DNA of 64,000 nt from Rheum nobile (Eukaryota; Streptophyta; Magnoliopsida; Caryophyllales; Polygonaceae): the NCBI GenBank assembly GCA_027886185.1, contig WOAB01000884.1, positions 1-64,000 of the forward strand, read 5' to 3'. Below, in pieces: positions 10,800-22,300 of this stretch (position 1 is the first letter of the stretch; each line of letters starts with the position of its first letter). Position numbers and translations under genes: made by a program. Under the pieces are notes generated by a model. The model ran no database searches and was not told the DNA's origin. It saw nothing but the letters and a program-made list of their open reading frames with translations.

Positions 10800-13700
10800 C
10801 TAGTCAAACCAGTTCATATCGAATATACTATCGGCTATCCTTTTTCTGTACTCATCCACAAATTTGTCACCCACGTTCACGATGTTTTGACGTCCGAAAC
10901 TTAGCATTTCTATGTACTTGATCGTGAAGACGCCACAATCGCCCATGCACACAAGTAAAAAAATGTAGTTGGTTTGCTGATATTATAACCAATTTCACAC
11001 AAACAAATGAACAATTTACGTAAATAACTTACCCTCTCTTGTTTCTCTCCAATGTAGGAACACGAGTCACATTTAGGGGATTTCCCCGCCTATGTTCATA
11101 AATTGTTGCCAAGGGCTCATATTGTGCTATCATGACAGGAAGAATATATGTCAACTCTGCAAGGAGCCTATGGACTTCCGACAATTTGAACAAATTGACG
11201 TCGGGATCGTATACAGTGACACACCATTTACTTAGTTGTATCTCCAGAGCTATCCAATGTTTGTCCTTGAAATTGAAGGGGAGGTATATACGATCCACAT
11301 CCTTCCAATCCTTCCCATAAATTGCAGGTAGTTCCCCACGTAGGTATCTCATCTTACCTCCATTAGCAACATAACTTTGCTTATCTGATAACCATCTATT
11401 CATTTCCTTGTCCAAATTACGCTGAAACCAGGTGTCCAATATTGCCACTGGTTTGTCACGCACACGACACCCAAGATAATACATACATTCGTCCAAGTGC
11501 TACAAACCAAAAATATATGTCATACCACAAATTTGTTGCATGCCACGATAATTTATATAAAAAATGAAAGGAGCTTATATTAGATTTCAGCCACCCCTTT
11601 GGTTGCAACAATGGCTCAAAAACCTCCCTCTTTAGATATTTTCCAGTTGGAGAAACAATTTTCTCACTGCATCATAACATGGTTTAATTAACACCTCAAA
11701 CACGCATTCATATCTTCAAGACAGGTTCATATAATCAAGATAGGAGGGATAACTTCCTAACCTTTCCTTCGAGTCTAACCAACACTGCAATTTATTCATG
11801 TTTGAAAATCCTTTGGGCGTTGTAACCTTGTATCGTTTGGGATTATCGGCTACTCTAGACAGTCCTCTCTTCCTGACAGGATGGTCCTTCAGTTCACCAG
11901 TTGTATCAATTGTTTTTGTTGAGCTGCTTTTTCTTGTTGAGAGTCCAATTGATTCTTTGGTAGACTCTCCTTCCATCTCAGCTTGTTTTTGCGTCTGCAA
12001 ATAAGTTTTTTCATAAATAACATGTTGGTGATCTGAGGGACCATCCTGTCAGGATGGTTTATTGATGCATACCTCAACTCCTCTTGTCCTCCCTATTTTA
12101 TTTTTCGCCTCATTCTGAACTGCGCCATCTTCATCACCCATCTTCTTTTCTGAGCGAGTCTTCCTTGTCACTACTTTTCCTTCCTTGCGATTACTTTTCC
12201 CCTCATCCTGTATTGCACCCTCAACATCATCTCTCTGAACTGCATCATCTTTATCATCCTTCTTCTTTTTTGAACGAGTCTTCCTTGCAACTTGCTTTCC
12301 TTCTTTCTTATCGTCTTCTTCTTTTGTCATCGTTTCTCCAGGTTCCCCCTCATCTTCTACTGCACCCTCAACATCATCTCTCTGAACTGCACCATCTTCA
12401 TCATCCTTTTGCTCTCGATAAACAACCATGCTTCCTAAATTGCCATTATCGACTTTAGTGGCACCTTTATCATCGTCATCCTGTAGGGGATTTGAATCAG
12501 ACCCCCCCCATTCTATCCATTTCGACATCCTCATCACGACCATGTACACCATTCTTCTTCAATAAATTACAAGTTAGATTTAACTCAAAAGAATAATCAG
12601 TAAGTGCATCATTCTATAATGTTTGTCAAAAACAGAGCTTTATGCATAACTAAATTACAATTCAAAATGACATTACTATTCTACACAAGTACAAATGCTT
12701 GAGCTTCCACGACATATATATATCTAAGTTCCCAAACATAACTTAATAACGATTGTTGACAGTTATCTTACCTCCCCTTCCTCTTGTTCATCATTTGTTG
12801 AACCTGACTTGTTGAATACCCTCTCCTTGATCATCTGTTGCATTATGCCCAAGGTTTTATTCATAGCACAAAACCCTGCGTCCACTTGGTTTTCCAAATT
12901 AATCATACGCTCATAAAGCTCTTTCATAGCGCACATCACCTGTCTTGCATCCAGGCCCGAGGACTTTGTAGCAGGGGCAGAGTCCGAATCATTCTTTCCT
13001 TTTCTTCTACCATTGATAGACCTCTTATTACTTAGCTCGAATTTCTCAACTACCTTGTCAAAGTAAGTGTCCTTCACTTCCCCATAAAATTTGCATTCTT
13101 TTAAGACCTCCACCTCTGCTTCTTCCTCTATCAACACCACATTTGGAATAAAACGGGATGTGGCCTTCCCTAAGAAAGACTCCACAGCCGTCGCATCAGG
13201 TTGTGAATCTGATGACCATCGTAGACCACGTGGGTAGGCCTCCTTATCCACCAAATGTGCAAACGCTGAAGCAATTGGTTTAACAGCTTCAAACAGCCAA
13301 ACGTGAACAGCCAAACCATCAATATATTGTAACTACAATACCAACTTCAATACAATATACATTACATCCTGTCATGTTACCTGAAAGGCCATTGGCAACC
13401 CCTTGAGTTTGTAACCCAACCTTGCACTTGAGTCTCTGCTTGTTTCAACCATTTCCAATCTATTCTTCACCGTTAAACTCAATCCCTGGTGAGTTTCAAT
13501 GTAGCTAACCCTGCCCCATGGGAATTTCGTGAATCAATCGATATCAGCCAATAATTTCACATGACCTGTGCTTATGCGAACTTTTTTCTCAACCCCAAGA
13601 ATGACGCCCTCTAATATAATCAATAATGCCATCTTATATTTCAAAGGGCTATCAAGCTGTGTACGCATAAATAAAGACTCGAGCTCAGCCAACGTCAAAT

Positions 13701-14200
13701 TCTGTACATCAAATAACTCTTTCACGGCATTTTTATCCGGGTTCAGCTCATTATCCTTCATTCTGTGGCAGCATAACCCCGTCACAAGTGCAAATTCCTT
13801 CATTGAAAAATGCACCAGCTGTCCTTGCAGGTCATACCACGTCTCCCACAACTTCCTCGTTTCTACTTGACGGAATAAAACGTAATGTACAAGCTGACAT
13901 GAAAAGTTTTGGCAACGAACCATCTTCACAGTAGGTCCAAATAGACCATCTATTATCCTCTGCCAGTCCACAGGGGAGAGGCATTTCTCAATAAGATTCA
14001 GCAATTCATGCCGACAGTTTTGGTTGACTCTGCCGATGAACTTTTTCCCTTCAAATCTCATTAAATGACCCTAAAAAATACAAATTATACAAGGTCAATA
14101 AATACAAAACGAACTTAGACTTAAACACAAACTGACAGGATGTCAACTATGGAAAACTACACACAATGAGCTAAACAAAATTTACCTTTTTACCCATTTT
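10800..14200 (-). pseudogene. DUF1985/Ulp1 protease gene, copy B
   Basis: Diverged tandem paralogue of copy A with the same domain order. A likely tiny first exon (MGKK, 14200-14189) is followed by DUF1985 (about 14080-13381; LVHFSMKEFALVTGLCCH), then a VHVWLFEAVKPIASAFA exon (from about 13332). Next come an acidic/basic repeated linker (12552-12049), a basic exon (12000-11716) and the Ulp1 domain (11496-11029; His in DKHWIALEI, Asp in VYDPD). The last exon has Cys in GDCGVFTIKYIEML and stops at 10800-10802. Triad intact. A TGA at 13534-13536 interrupts DUF1985 just before the FPWGR string that aligns with DYPWGR in copy A. The acceptor of the last intron is not clear. The intron proposed at 13333-13380 is unusually short (48 nt). 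Not simply a recent duplicate: identity to copy A is low outside motifs. Confidence 0.7.
12041..12057. other. 17-bp odd palindrome CCATCCTGTCAGGATGG
   Basis: Two TCCTG half-sites meet head to head: CCATCCTG-T-CAGGATGG, with 8-bp perfect arms. It is an inverted pair of the word dispersed through this block, in an intron of Ulp1 copy B. It could be a dimeric binding site or a chance overlap. Confidence 0.6.
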
Positions 14201-15517
14201 AATCTCCTCCGTTTCAATATGGAGAACTACACCACTTCAGCTGCACTAGGGGAGATAGACAAACAACATACAATATCAACATTTAAGCTTTTTCTAAGCA
14301 CCTAACTCAACATACTCAGTTGTAGAGATCACACGAGAAGACAAGGAAGTTGAAAGAGTAAGAGAGCTATAATGTCAGGAAAATATAAACATTATAATTT
14401 CAAGTAAGGAAGATAATCTGACATTCATGACAATCAAATTGATCATTTCAACAATAACACTATACGATGTGACAAATATTTCATCAACGCTGACAAGAAA
14501 TGTTGAAACAATGGTAATTCCTGCAATTGTGACAAAAACAAACATAATCTGACATTCTCATTTTACAAACACGGATTTCACGGGTTTATACAATTCCCTG
14601 CATTCAACCTCACTTCCTCACTTCATTTCAGCTCAAACAACAGCGAATCAACCCTAAAAACCAAATGAAGAGCAACGGAGCAACCCTAAAATGGCGTTAC
14701 TTGACTTGAACTCTGAAAAACTTGACATACCTACCTCCAACAACAAGGGCCTTAATCGGAGCAACCCAAATGAACAACAAGGCTCGAAGGAGATAGACAG
14801 AAGAGGCAGATGAATCGGATTCGCGACCGAATCGCAAGGGCCTTAATCGAAGCTCAAGCGGCGATGGGATTAAGCTACCTCGAACGGTGAAGAAGGGTTT
14901 AAACTACCTCGAACGGTGAAGAAGGGTTTAAGCCACCTCGAACGGTGAAGAATGGTTTAAGCTACCTCGAATGGGTGAGGAAGGGTTTAAGCAAACAAAC
15001 CTGGAAGAGAAACCTTCACGCCGAAATCGGTTAAATTCGCCGGTAAAAAAACAGATCTACACTCCGCCGGAGAAGATAGACATTCCGCCGGAACATATCA
15101 GATCTGGGAGAGAGGCTTGGTTTTTTTTCCTGTTGCAAAATTTTCAGATTTCATTTGGGATTTCAAAATTATTTGGGATTTGCTTTTTTTTTTCGCATTT
15201 AAAATAGTGTCATATCATATTTTATTTTCCAAAAAAAAAGGTAAAGTCATATTTTAATTTACTTTTTTATTTGTGGGGTATTTTTGCAAAAAACAAGCCA
15301 AAAGTAAGTCAATAGGGTATATTTGCAAAAAACAAAAGTACTAGGGTAGAATTGCAAAGCCATATATGATTTGGGGTATTGGTTGCTATTTCTTAATTAT
15401 ATTCACAAGGAGAGTAAACGGAGTGTAACACATGCGCTATAACTTACAAACGTTGTATTCATAATTAATATTTTAATTTTTGTTTCATATTGTTTTCATC
15501 AGAGAAATTGGGTTGTT
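14201..15517. other. Upstream region of Ulp1 copy B, no gene seen
   Basis: AT-rich spacer. It contains the 29-bp tandem repeat listed separately. Around 15270-15350 the phrase TTTGCAAAAAACAA recurs with GGGTA(T) motifs. This could be the outer end of the MULE block, but no inverted partner is in the window. The Tat retrotransposon inserts right after it. Confidence 0.4.
14875..14990. repeat. 29-bp tandem repeat, 4 copies
   Basis: CTACCTCGAACGGTGAAGAA followed by GGGTTTAAG repeats from 14875, 14904, 14933 and 14962 with few changes (period 29). It lies in the upstream region of the copy B gene. Confidence 0.85.
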
Positions 15518-15522
15518 GTGGC
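15518..15522. repeat. Target-site duplication GTGGC (left)
   Basis: The five bases before the left LTR equal the five bases after the right LTR (28724-28728), showing that 15523-28723 inserted as one unit. Confidence 0.9.
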
Positions 15523-16159
15523 TGTTTTGGGCGAAAACATCAAATCGACCTGAATCGCTTAAAGAAGGATAATTAGACAATAATTATATTGATAATATCC
15601 AAATAATACAAATCCAATAAAGATCTAGACAAAATAAGATTAAATAGATGCAAAGACAAGCTTATCTCCTTCGAGTAGGAAACTGGTCGAATCAAGTGAT
15701 TTAATCGTCGGTCGCTTCAATACTGAAATGAAGAATTGAGCTAGAGAATGATTGTAAAAACGAATGAGAAAGTAGAGTATTGTAGCTTATATTCGGTAGA
15801 AAATGATCATTTGTCATTTTAGGAGCTTTCTTCAGCCTAATATATACATGCTTAGACCTAAAGATCAACTAGACTAGCCGTTGTCCCCCATAATCTTCAG
15901 AGCTCGTCGGGATGTTTAAACGGGTTCGCCAAGATTCTTGCCATATGATGTTCATGCCTTGTTGGTTTGGCCGTAACTGCCATGTGGGCCGGCTTACTGA
16001 ACCGAACAAACCGGGGCCCAACAACTGCATGCGTCCACTGAGACCGAGATTCTCGCTCGATGCCTTAGCTTGCTCCCAACTAGGTGAATCTTCTGGAAGG
16101 AATCATCCTTCGTCAGTTGGGCCGCTTCGATGAAGATCCATTAAAAACGTGGCCCAACA
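15523..16159 (-). repeat. 3' LTR of the minus-strand Tat element
   Basis: Plus-strand ends are TGTTTTGG and CCCAACA (minus: TGTTGGG...CAAAACA). Aligns base by base with 28087-28723 with substitutions and balanced small indels; both are 637 bp. Confidence 0.92.
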
Positions 16160-16174
16160 ATTGCCCCAAAAAAT
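16160..16174 (-). promoter_or_regulatory. Polypurine tract
   Basis: On the minus strand TTTTTTGGGGCAAT immediately precedes the 3' LTR, the expected place for plus-strand DNA priming. It is more T/G- than A/G-rich, so the exact primer is uncertain. Confidence 0.55.
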
Positions 16175-16437
16175 CGAACTGGGCCGGAAGCAACGGTTGA
16201 GGGGACGGTTGGATTTTTTCCAATTCTCCTCTGAACGTGATCTTCTTATTGTCGATTCTGCCGCAGTGGATCGATGACGTGGTGCATTCTTACTGGTTGA
16301 CAGGATTGAGTGTGGGCAATTTTCTCCATAAATGGGCAGTCACTTCTCTTTCTTTTCACCATCTTCTTTTTTCCTACAAAGGGTTTTGGTTCCAAAGGTA
16401 AAAAATTTTCAAGTTTCTTTCCGTTTTCTTTTGAGCT

Positions 16438-18294
16438 ATGTCGTTTTCAAGATCGAAGAAGTCTAAAGCTTCATCCTCTGGCGTTGATGAGAAAGACAAC
16501 GACTTTTCCCCCTCGAAACTCTTTGGCCCGGGTGATTCCCTAGCCGAAACCTTGACCCAGTCGGAGTTAGTTACGATTCTAGAGGTAGGTCAGTTCCCTC
16601 CTGAAACGGTTGATGGTCTCCCTTTTCCTCAAGAACGTGTCGACTGGTGTCGGGACAGATGGGTTTGTTTCTTTGAATATCCCTTTAGGGTAGGTCACAC
16701 TTTCCCTTTTTCGAGTCTGGTGAGAAATTTCTTGGCCGTTCTTCATCTTGCTCCATGTCAGGTGATGCCACATGCGTGGCGTCTCCTTAGGGTAGTTGAT
16801 CTTTTGGTCTCCAGTGTCGAGATCGACTTTGACTTCGATGCTCTCTAGTACTCTTATTACTTGAGTAGTCGAGGCTCTTCTCGCTTTCAATTATGCCTTA
16901 GACCGGACAGGGAATCGATCACTCTGAACCTTAATGTCAATGACCAAGGATGGAGGTCGCGATTCTTCTTTGTGGAGAAGAAGTCGCTTGAGGGGGGTTT
17001 CGACTGTTCTTTCTTATGCGACGTCTGGAGGACATCAGGTATTGTATTAGTCTTATTTGGATTCATATTTTGATGTCTTGTTAACTTTTGCTCACGTGTG
17101 TCTCTTTTCAATGTCGAATCCAGAGGAAAAGACGGATTCTGATTTTGCCGTGGTTACTGAAGTTTTGCTTGCTTTCTCGGAGGCTGACAGATCGTTTAAG
17201 AACGTGTATTGTCTAGCTCTTAGTCCTCCGAACATGGTGACTCCATCCACCTCCATAACCAAAGGCACTTGTTAGTTCCTCCAGGTATGCATGTGGGTGG
17301 TCTTTGGGGTGTTCGTATGCTTATATTGCTGTGCTTACCTGACAGCATCTCGAGGCGTGAGGTCGAGCGCTCGCTTGTCGGGGAAGAGTCTCTTGGACCA
17401 GAAGCTATCGGCGGCCAAAGCCTCTTCGTCGGCGAAAACCGTTATCAAAGCTCCTTCGTCGGTTAGGGTTATCGCCCTGGACTCGCCGTCATCCAAGACT
17501 TCAGGGGCGAAAAAGAAAGCGATTGGTGCCCTAGAGCTGCCGACGGGAATATTGATGAAGGGCAGAGACTTGGAAGAGTTACTCCATACTTTGGATTCGG
17601 AGGCCAAGAGGGAAATCGGTGACCTGCATCCTATCGATTGTATTGACGAGGCCGGGGCGGCCTCTTGGCGAGTAAGTAAAGTGAGATTTCTGTGGAATTT
17701 TTTCTAATACGTGCGTACTGACTTTATTATTACGTCTTTTACATGGTTTGTTGTGTGCAGGCTCTCCAATACTCAATCGTTGCATTTTCCAATGTGCAAG
17801 ATTTAAATGACAGGGCTGACAAGCCAGTAGCCGAGGCTGAAGGCCAACTAAAGGCAGCTAGTGGGCGCGTCAAGGCTGCCGAGAGCAAACAGGCTTTGAC
17901 TGAGAAAAAGTTGGCGGAGACGCAAGCTCGATTCGCGAAGCTCGAGGGTAGTATTGAAGGAATCCGTGTGAAGGATGCCCATATCGCCATCGATGTCCGG
18001 GCATACTTCTGCCTCAAGTCTCGTATTGAAATGATGGAGAAGTCTGCCACGAGGGCTCATTCGTCTTGGAAAATTGAAGACGTGAGAGCAAACATGGATC
18101 TTTTGTACCCCTACGGTAATCATGGCAACGAGTTGTTCAAGTTAATCGGCCTTGGAGAGGACGAGCAGAGAGAGGAAGCTGATCGTGAAGCGACCGAAGA
18201 GGTCATTGGGGACGCGTCAAGGGAGCTTTCGGAGGCGGCAGAGGGCCGAGAAGTTGTGCCTGTGGAGGTCAATGAGAGGTCAGGCGAGTCGTAA
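16438..18294 (+). pseudogene. Antisense additional ORF of the Tat element (gypsy-type transposon domain)
   Basis: Spliced gene running opposite to gag-pol, next to the 3' LTR. Exon 1 (16438-17038) starts MSFSRSKKSK and contains a region like PF04195 (VRNFLAVLHLAPCQVMPHAW). Exons 2 (17124-17284), 3 (17346-17671) and 4 (17761-18294) follow across GT-AG introns. Exon 4 is an Ala/Lys/Glu-rich coiled coil (AEGQLKAASGRVKAAESKQA) ending in the conserved tail NMDLLYPYGNHGNELFKLIG. In-frame stops at 16846-16848 and 17273-17275 make this copy non-functional. Function in the element is unknown. A truncated homologue lies antisense in the second Tat copy (58033-58250). Such extra ORFs are a known feature of the Tat lineage. 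Confidence 0.8.
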
Positions 18295-18950
18295 GTTTGT
18301 TTGGTGACAATGTTTCTTGTAGTGTTGTGGATATTCTGCTTTTAAACATTCAGACAGAGTGTTGTGCCACATCATGGTGATGGGAAGGATGATGTTTTGG
18401 CGATCCGTCCACCATCGCGAGTCGCGTATTTTGTAAACACTTTAGTATTTGTTATTGACCTTGTATTTGTTTTGTATGCTTTTTTGCAGGTGGACTTTGT
18501 TAATCGCGCCTTGGCCGTGACGCAAAATGTTTGGTCGTGTCGACCTGTATTTGTAAACGTTAATATGGTATGCTCTGTTTGTCCAGGGAAGAGTTGTCTG
18601 TAATATAGAGTAAAGACGAGTACCTTGGTCAGGACAAGTCTTGTAAGTAGGGTGTTTGTAGTGTTTTGTCTCTCCATTCCCTGTGTGTCGATCGACTTGT
18701 GTGTTGTAAGCGTTTTTTTGTATATAAGAAGGATATCCTTTTGAGCTTGAATGTCGTGTTTGTCTTCGAGGCCTCTCATTCTTGTTCAAATCATGTTAAG
18801 AGTACAAAAATGGAAAGGTCTTGGGGCGACCATTGGGGGTTGACCCAACGGCCCTCCGATGCTTAAGTCAGTAACGTAATTCAAACAAGTGTAATGGAAT
18901 AGATGTAAAGAAAATATGAAGGAAAGAAAGATTTAGAAGTGATACAACTT
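18295..18950. other. Untranslated region between antisense ORF and pol
   Basis: No coding signal on either strand. It holds the 3' ends of two convergent transcription units (antisense ORF and pol). Near 18830 GGGGGTTGACCCAACGGCCC resembles the matching region of the second Tat copy near 57480. Confidence 0.5.
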
Positions 18951-18959
18951 TAAGTAGGT

Positions 18960-19920
18960 CGCATTCCAACTTCTGGGAATTGGTGGTCCGTCTTTGGTTT
19001 CTAGTCGGTATGCTCCTTGTCCGATGACTTCTTTGATGAGGTAAGGTCCTTCCCATTGAGGTGCTAGCTTCCCGTCGGTTGGATCTCTGGTGTTCTGGAA
19101 TGTTTTCCTTAGGACCCAGTCTCCTATCTTAAAGACTTTAACACATACGTTTTTTTATAGCTCTTGGCGACTTGTTACTGGTATTGGACCATTCGAATTA
19201 TGGCTTTCTCTTTGGTCTCACTTATGGTGTCAAGATTGTGAGCCAATTCAACGTCGTTTTGTTCTGGGGTTTGAAGCCCATATCTGGCAGTTGGGACGAG
19301 TAGCTCAGTGGGGATGACCGCCTCGCTCCCGTAGTCTAGTGAGAAGGGACTCTATCCAGTTGCATTCTTTGGTGTTGTCTTATCGGACCATAGTATTAAG
19401 GGGAGCTTGTCGGCCCACTTGCCTTTTGCCCCTGTGAGGCATTTTTTTAGATTGTTGATGATGATTTTATTGCTGGATTCTTCTTGACCATTGGATTGTG
19501 GGTATCTTGGCATGGACGTGACTAGTGTGATGTTCCATTGTTTGTAGAAGGATCGCGTCTTGCTATCGATGAATTGGGAGCCATTGTCGCATACGATTTC
19601 TGAAGGGACGCCAAATCTGCTAGGAAGAAGACGTGTTGTCCTGATGCTGGTGGTAGTTTTCCGACGATGTCCATTCCCCATCGCATGAAAGGCCAGGGTG
19701 CTAGAGTCGGATGAAGCATCTCTGATGGCTGGTGAGTGACGGGCGCGTGCCTTTGACAAGCTTCGCACTTTCTAACGTGGTCAATCACGTCCTTGTTCGA
19801 TGTAGGCTAGTAGTAACCCGTCCTGAGAGCTTTGACGGATAGGCTTTGTCCTCCAGTATGGTTTCCATATTCTCCGTCGTGTAAGGATTGTAAGACACAT
19901 CTTACCTCAATTGTTTTGAG
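18960..19920 (-). pseudogene. Tat integrase, deleted
   Basis: The HHCC zinc region is present (His in LHDGEYGNHTGG, Cys in KCEACQRHA), followed by the first catalytic Asp (RWGMDIVGKLPP), the second (EIVCDNGSQF) and Glu in PQSNGQEESSN. The C-terminal GAYRLETKDG region ends near 18960. About 100 bp between the first and second Asp is missing compared with the copy at 56.6 kb, with a short GC microhomology, and shifts frame. A TAG replaces Trp in GYYWPT near 19808. Not functional. Confidence 0.8.
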
Positions 19921-21869
19921 GTAGCGTAGGTATAGGCCTATGACAGATCGCTTGAATAGAACATTATCTTTGAGATCAAATGTTATGTCTTGTATCTTAA
20001 GTCTTTTGGCTTATGTCTTGTCTATTGGGAGTTTTCCATCTTTGAGCCACTTGATGTAGGGTGCGGTCCAATCATCTTGGTTGCCCACTAGGTCTTCTTC
20101 TGTATAGTCGCCTACTTCTGCTGAAACGACTTCTTCTAAGGGTAGTTCGTTCACCATCTGAATGTCATCTTGATTGGCTGTTTTGAAGATTTTGGGGACG
20201 GCCGGGGTGGTGATGTGTGCCAACGGGATGTTGCGGAAGTCGTCGGGATGTAGGACGGAGCAAAGATTTGCTAGAGCGTCGGCTTGTGTATTGAGGTCGC
20301 GCGGGACTTGCCGGATGGTGAAGTTCTAGAATTTGCTCGCCAATTTTTTGACGACATCCAGATATGCCATTATTCTGTCTTCCTTAGCCGCGTATGAACC
20401 TTGTACTTGGTTGACGATCTAGAGGGAATCGCATGTTACCTCTATGCTTAGGATCGTGAGGTCGTGCGGGAGTGTTAACCCAAATATGAGGGCTTCATAC
20501 TCTGCTTCATTGTTGGTCGCGTCCCACTCGCATCTCACAGCTTGAGCTATGTGGTCCCCTTGTGGCGATTTTAGTATGACACCTAGGCCGACTCCTCTTA
20601 CGTTCGATGCTCCGTCTGTATAGAGTTGTCACGTGCTTCGGTCCTTTTCAACTTTTAGTTGTTCGACCTCCTTCATGGCTTCTTGTTCCAGTGTAGGACT
20701 GAAATCGGCCACAAAGTCGGCCAAAGCTTGAGATTTGATCGCCGTCCTTGGATCATACTCGATGTCGACTCTACTAAGGTGTATAGCTCACTTATCCATT
20801 CGTCCTATAAATTCTGGTTTCCTCATGATGGCTTTCATGGGATGGTTAGTCCTCACAATAATAGCATGTGATTCGAATTATGGTCTTAACTTATTTGAGG
20901 CCATAACTAGTGCCAAGACTAAGTTTTCAAGTGACGTGTACCTTGTCTCGGCAGGAAGTAGGGAAGGACTCATGTGGTAGACCGGTGATTGTTTGTTGTC
21001 TTCTTCTCTTGTCAAGACTGCACTGACGGTTGATTTTGATACGGCCAGGTACAGTGGTAATGGCTCGTTGTCTATCAGTTTAGCCAGCAGGAGGGGACTC
21101 GCCAGATACGTCTTTAAGTCTTAGAAGGCTTGCTCGTGTGCTGCTGTCCAATCGAACGACTTGTTCTTTTTTAGGGCTTCGTAAAAGAATTTGCATTTAT
21201 CCGAAGACTTTGATATGAACATGTTCAATGTTGCTATTCGTCCTGTCAATTTTTGGACGTCTTTGACACATCAGGGGGACTTCAGGTTGACGATAGCCTT
21301 GATCTGGTCTGGACTGGCCTCGATCCCCCTTTGCGTCACCATGTATCCCAAGAATTTTCCTAAAGACACTCTGAAAGAGCAATTATTCTGGTTTAGCTTT
21401 ATGTTATATCTTTTCAATACCTCGAATTCTTCTTTCAGGTGTTCAATGTGGTCCCTTGCCGCTTTGGACTTGACGAGCATGGCATCGATGTAAACCTCCA
21501 TGGTGTCCCCGATCTGGTCTTTGAACATTCTGTTCACCAGCCTCTGTTATGTAGCCCCTGCGTTTTTCAATCCAAAAGGCATGACTTTGTAGAAGTACGT
21601 ACCTTGGCTTGTTATGACGGCTGTCTTTTCTTGGTCATCGGGATCCATGAGAATTTGGTTGTATCCACTGAACGCATCCATGAATGTTTACATTTCGTGT
21701 CCGGCGGTCGCGTCAACCATGGCGTCGATATGTGGTAATGGGAAGGAGTCTTTTAGACAAGCTTTATTCAGGTCTGTGAAGTCGATGCATACTCTCCATT
21801 TCTCATTCTTCTTCTGAACTACGACGACGTTTGCTAGCCAGTCGGGGTACTTGACTTCCTATATTTTGC
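19921..21869 (-). pseudogene. Second RT and complete RNase H of the Tat element (downstream copy)
   Basis: Starts abruptly just upstream of the RT core and runs through RT, the connection domain and RNase H into integrase. The RT catalytic box reads YIDAMLVKS, so an essential Asp is lost. The segment 20577-21869 duplicates 24184-25428 (same strand) with scattered substitutions. It keeps a 63-bp stretch near 21160 that the other copy lacks. Confidence 0.8.
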
Positions 21870-22074
21870 CAATAATCACAAGTGACGTACGTGCTTGATA
21901 GGTAGATCCTACCCTCATGTAACATTCTATGACAATAATCACAAGAGATGTAACAATCTATGACAATAATCACAAGAGACGTACGTGCTTGATAGGTAGA
22001 TCCTACCCTGCAGTAATGTCTGAAAGTGCAAGAACAACAATATTAGAAATTACAAAGTAGGAAGTCACAGTTCT

Positions 22075-22300
22075 TTAGTACTCTGCACAAGAGGTGTTGG
22101 ATAAATACCCGCTATGGCAGTTGAGTTGCTCTACCGTCGTAGGACAATATGATCCTTCGGGATAGAAAATCTCTCTACTGTTCTGAATCAATCCCCCTAT
22201 GTTTGCCCCACCACATCCATGTTTTCGTCCAGCTGGTATTTGATAATTGTATGTGCAACAATGCATCAAATAAATTGATCACAGGGGAGATAACAACTAC
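22075..22300 (-). pseudogene. Fragment resembling the Cys-rich region of an ABCG24/28-type transporter
   Basis: The frame reads CTYNYQIPAGRKHGCGGANI, then an EIFYPEGSYCPTTVEQLNCH string. This spacing of CGGAN, SYCPTT and LPC-like motifs resembles the Cys-rich extracellular N-terminal part of plant ABCG24/ABCG28-like half transporters, as I remember the family. The match is by memory. The fragment covers only about 65 codons and stops soon after CAEY. No ATPase motif is present. Confidence 0.45.

Larger units (their letters stand above)
173..14139. repeat. Dispersed word ATCCTGTCA / TGACAGGAT
   Basis: By eye I count about 26 exact TGACAGG/CCTGTCA heptamers between 173 and 14139. About 20 of them extend to the 9-mer ATCCTGTCA or its complement. 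Examples: 173, 2115, 2894, 3084, 4185, 5570, 5692, 5704, 6641, 7963, 8409, 8533, 8556, 8745, 8768, 8957, 8980, 9833, 10593, 11133, 11874, 12045, 13368, 14133. Chance would give about two heptamers in this length. They fall in introns, spacers and exons, in both orientations. The rest of the window shows only scattered copies. Confidence 0.75.

Noticed and set aside
14971..15207. Plus-strand ORF of 78 codons
   Set aside because: Starts in the 29-bp tandem repeat and ends in low-complexity T-rich DNA.
16298..16304. TGACAGG just inside the Tat element as part of the dispersed word set
   Set aside because: It lies within the retrotransposon, not the MULE block, and isolated heptamers are expected by chance.
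22075..22269. Secreted cysteine-rich signalling peptide (RALF-like)
   Set aside because: The Cys spacing and CGGAN/SYCPTT strings fit an ABCG transporter ectodomain fragment better, and there is no signal peptide.
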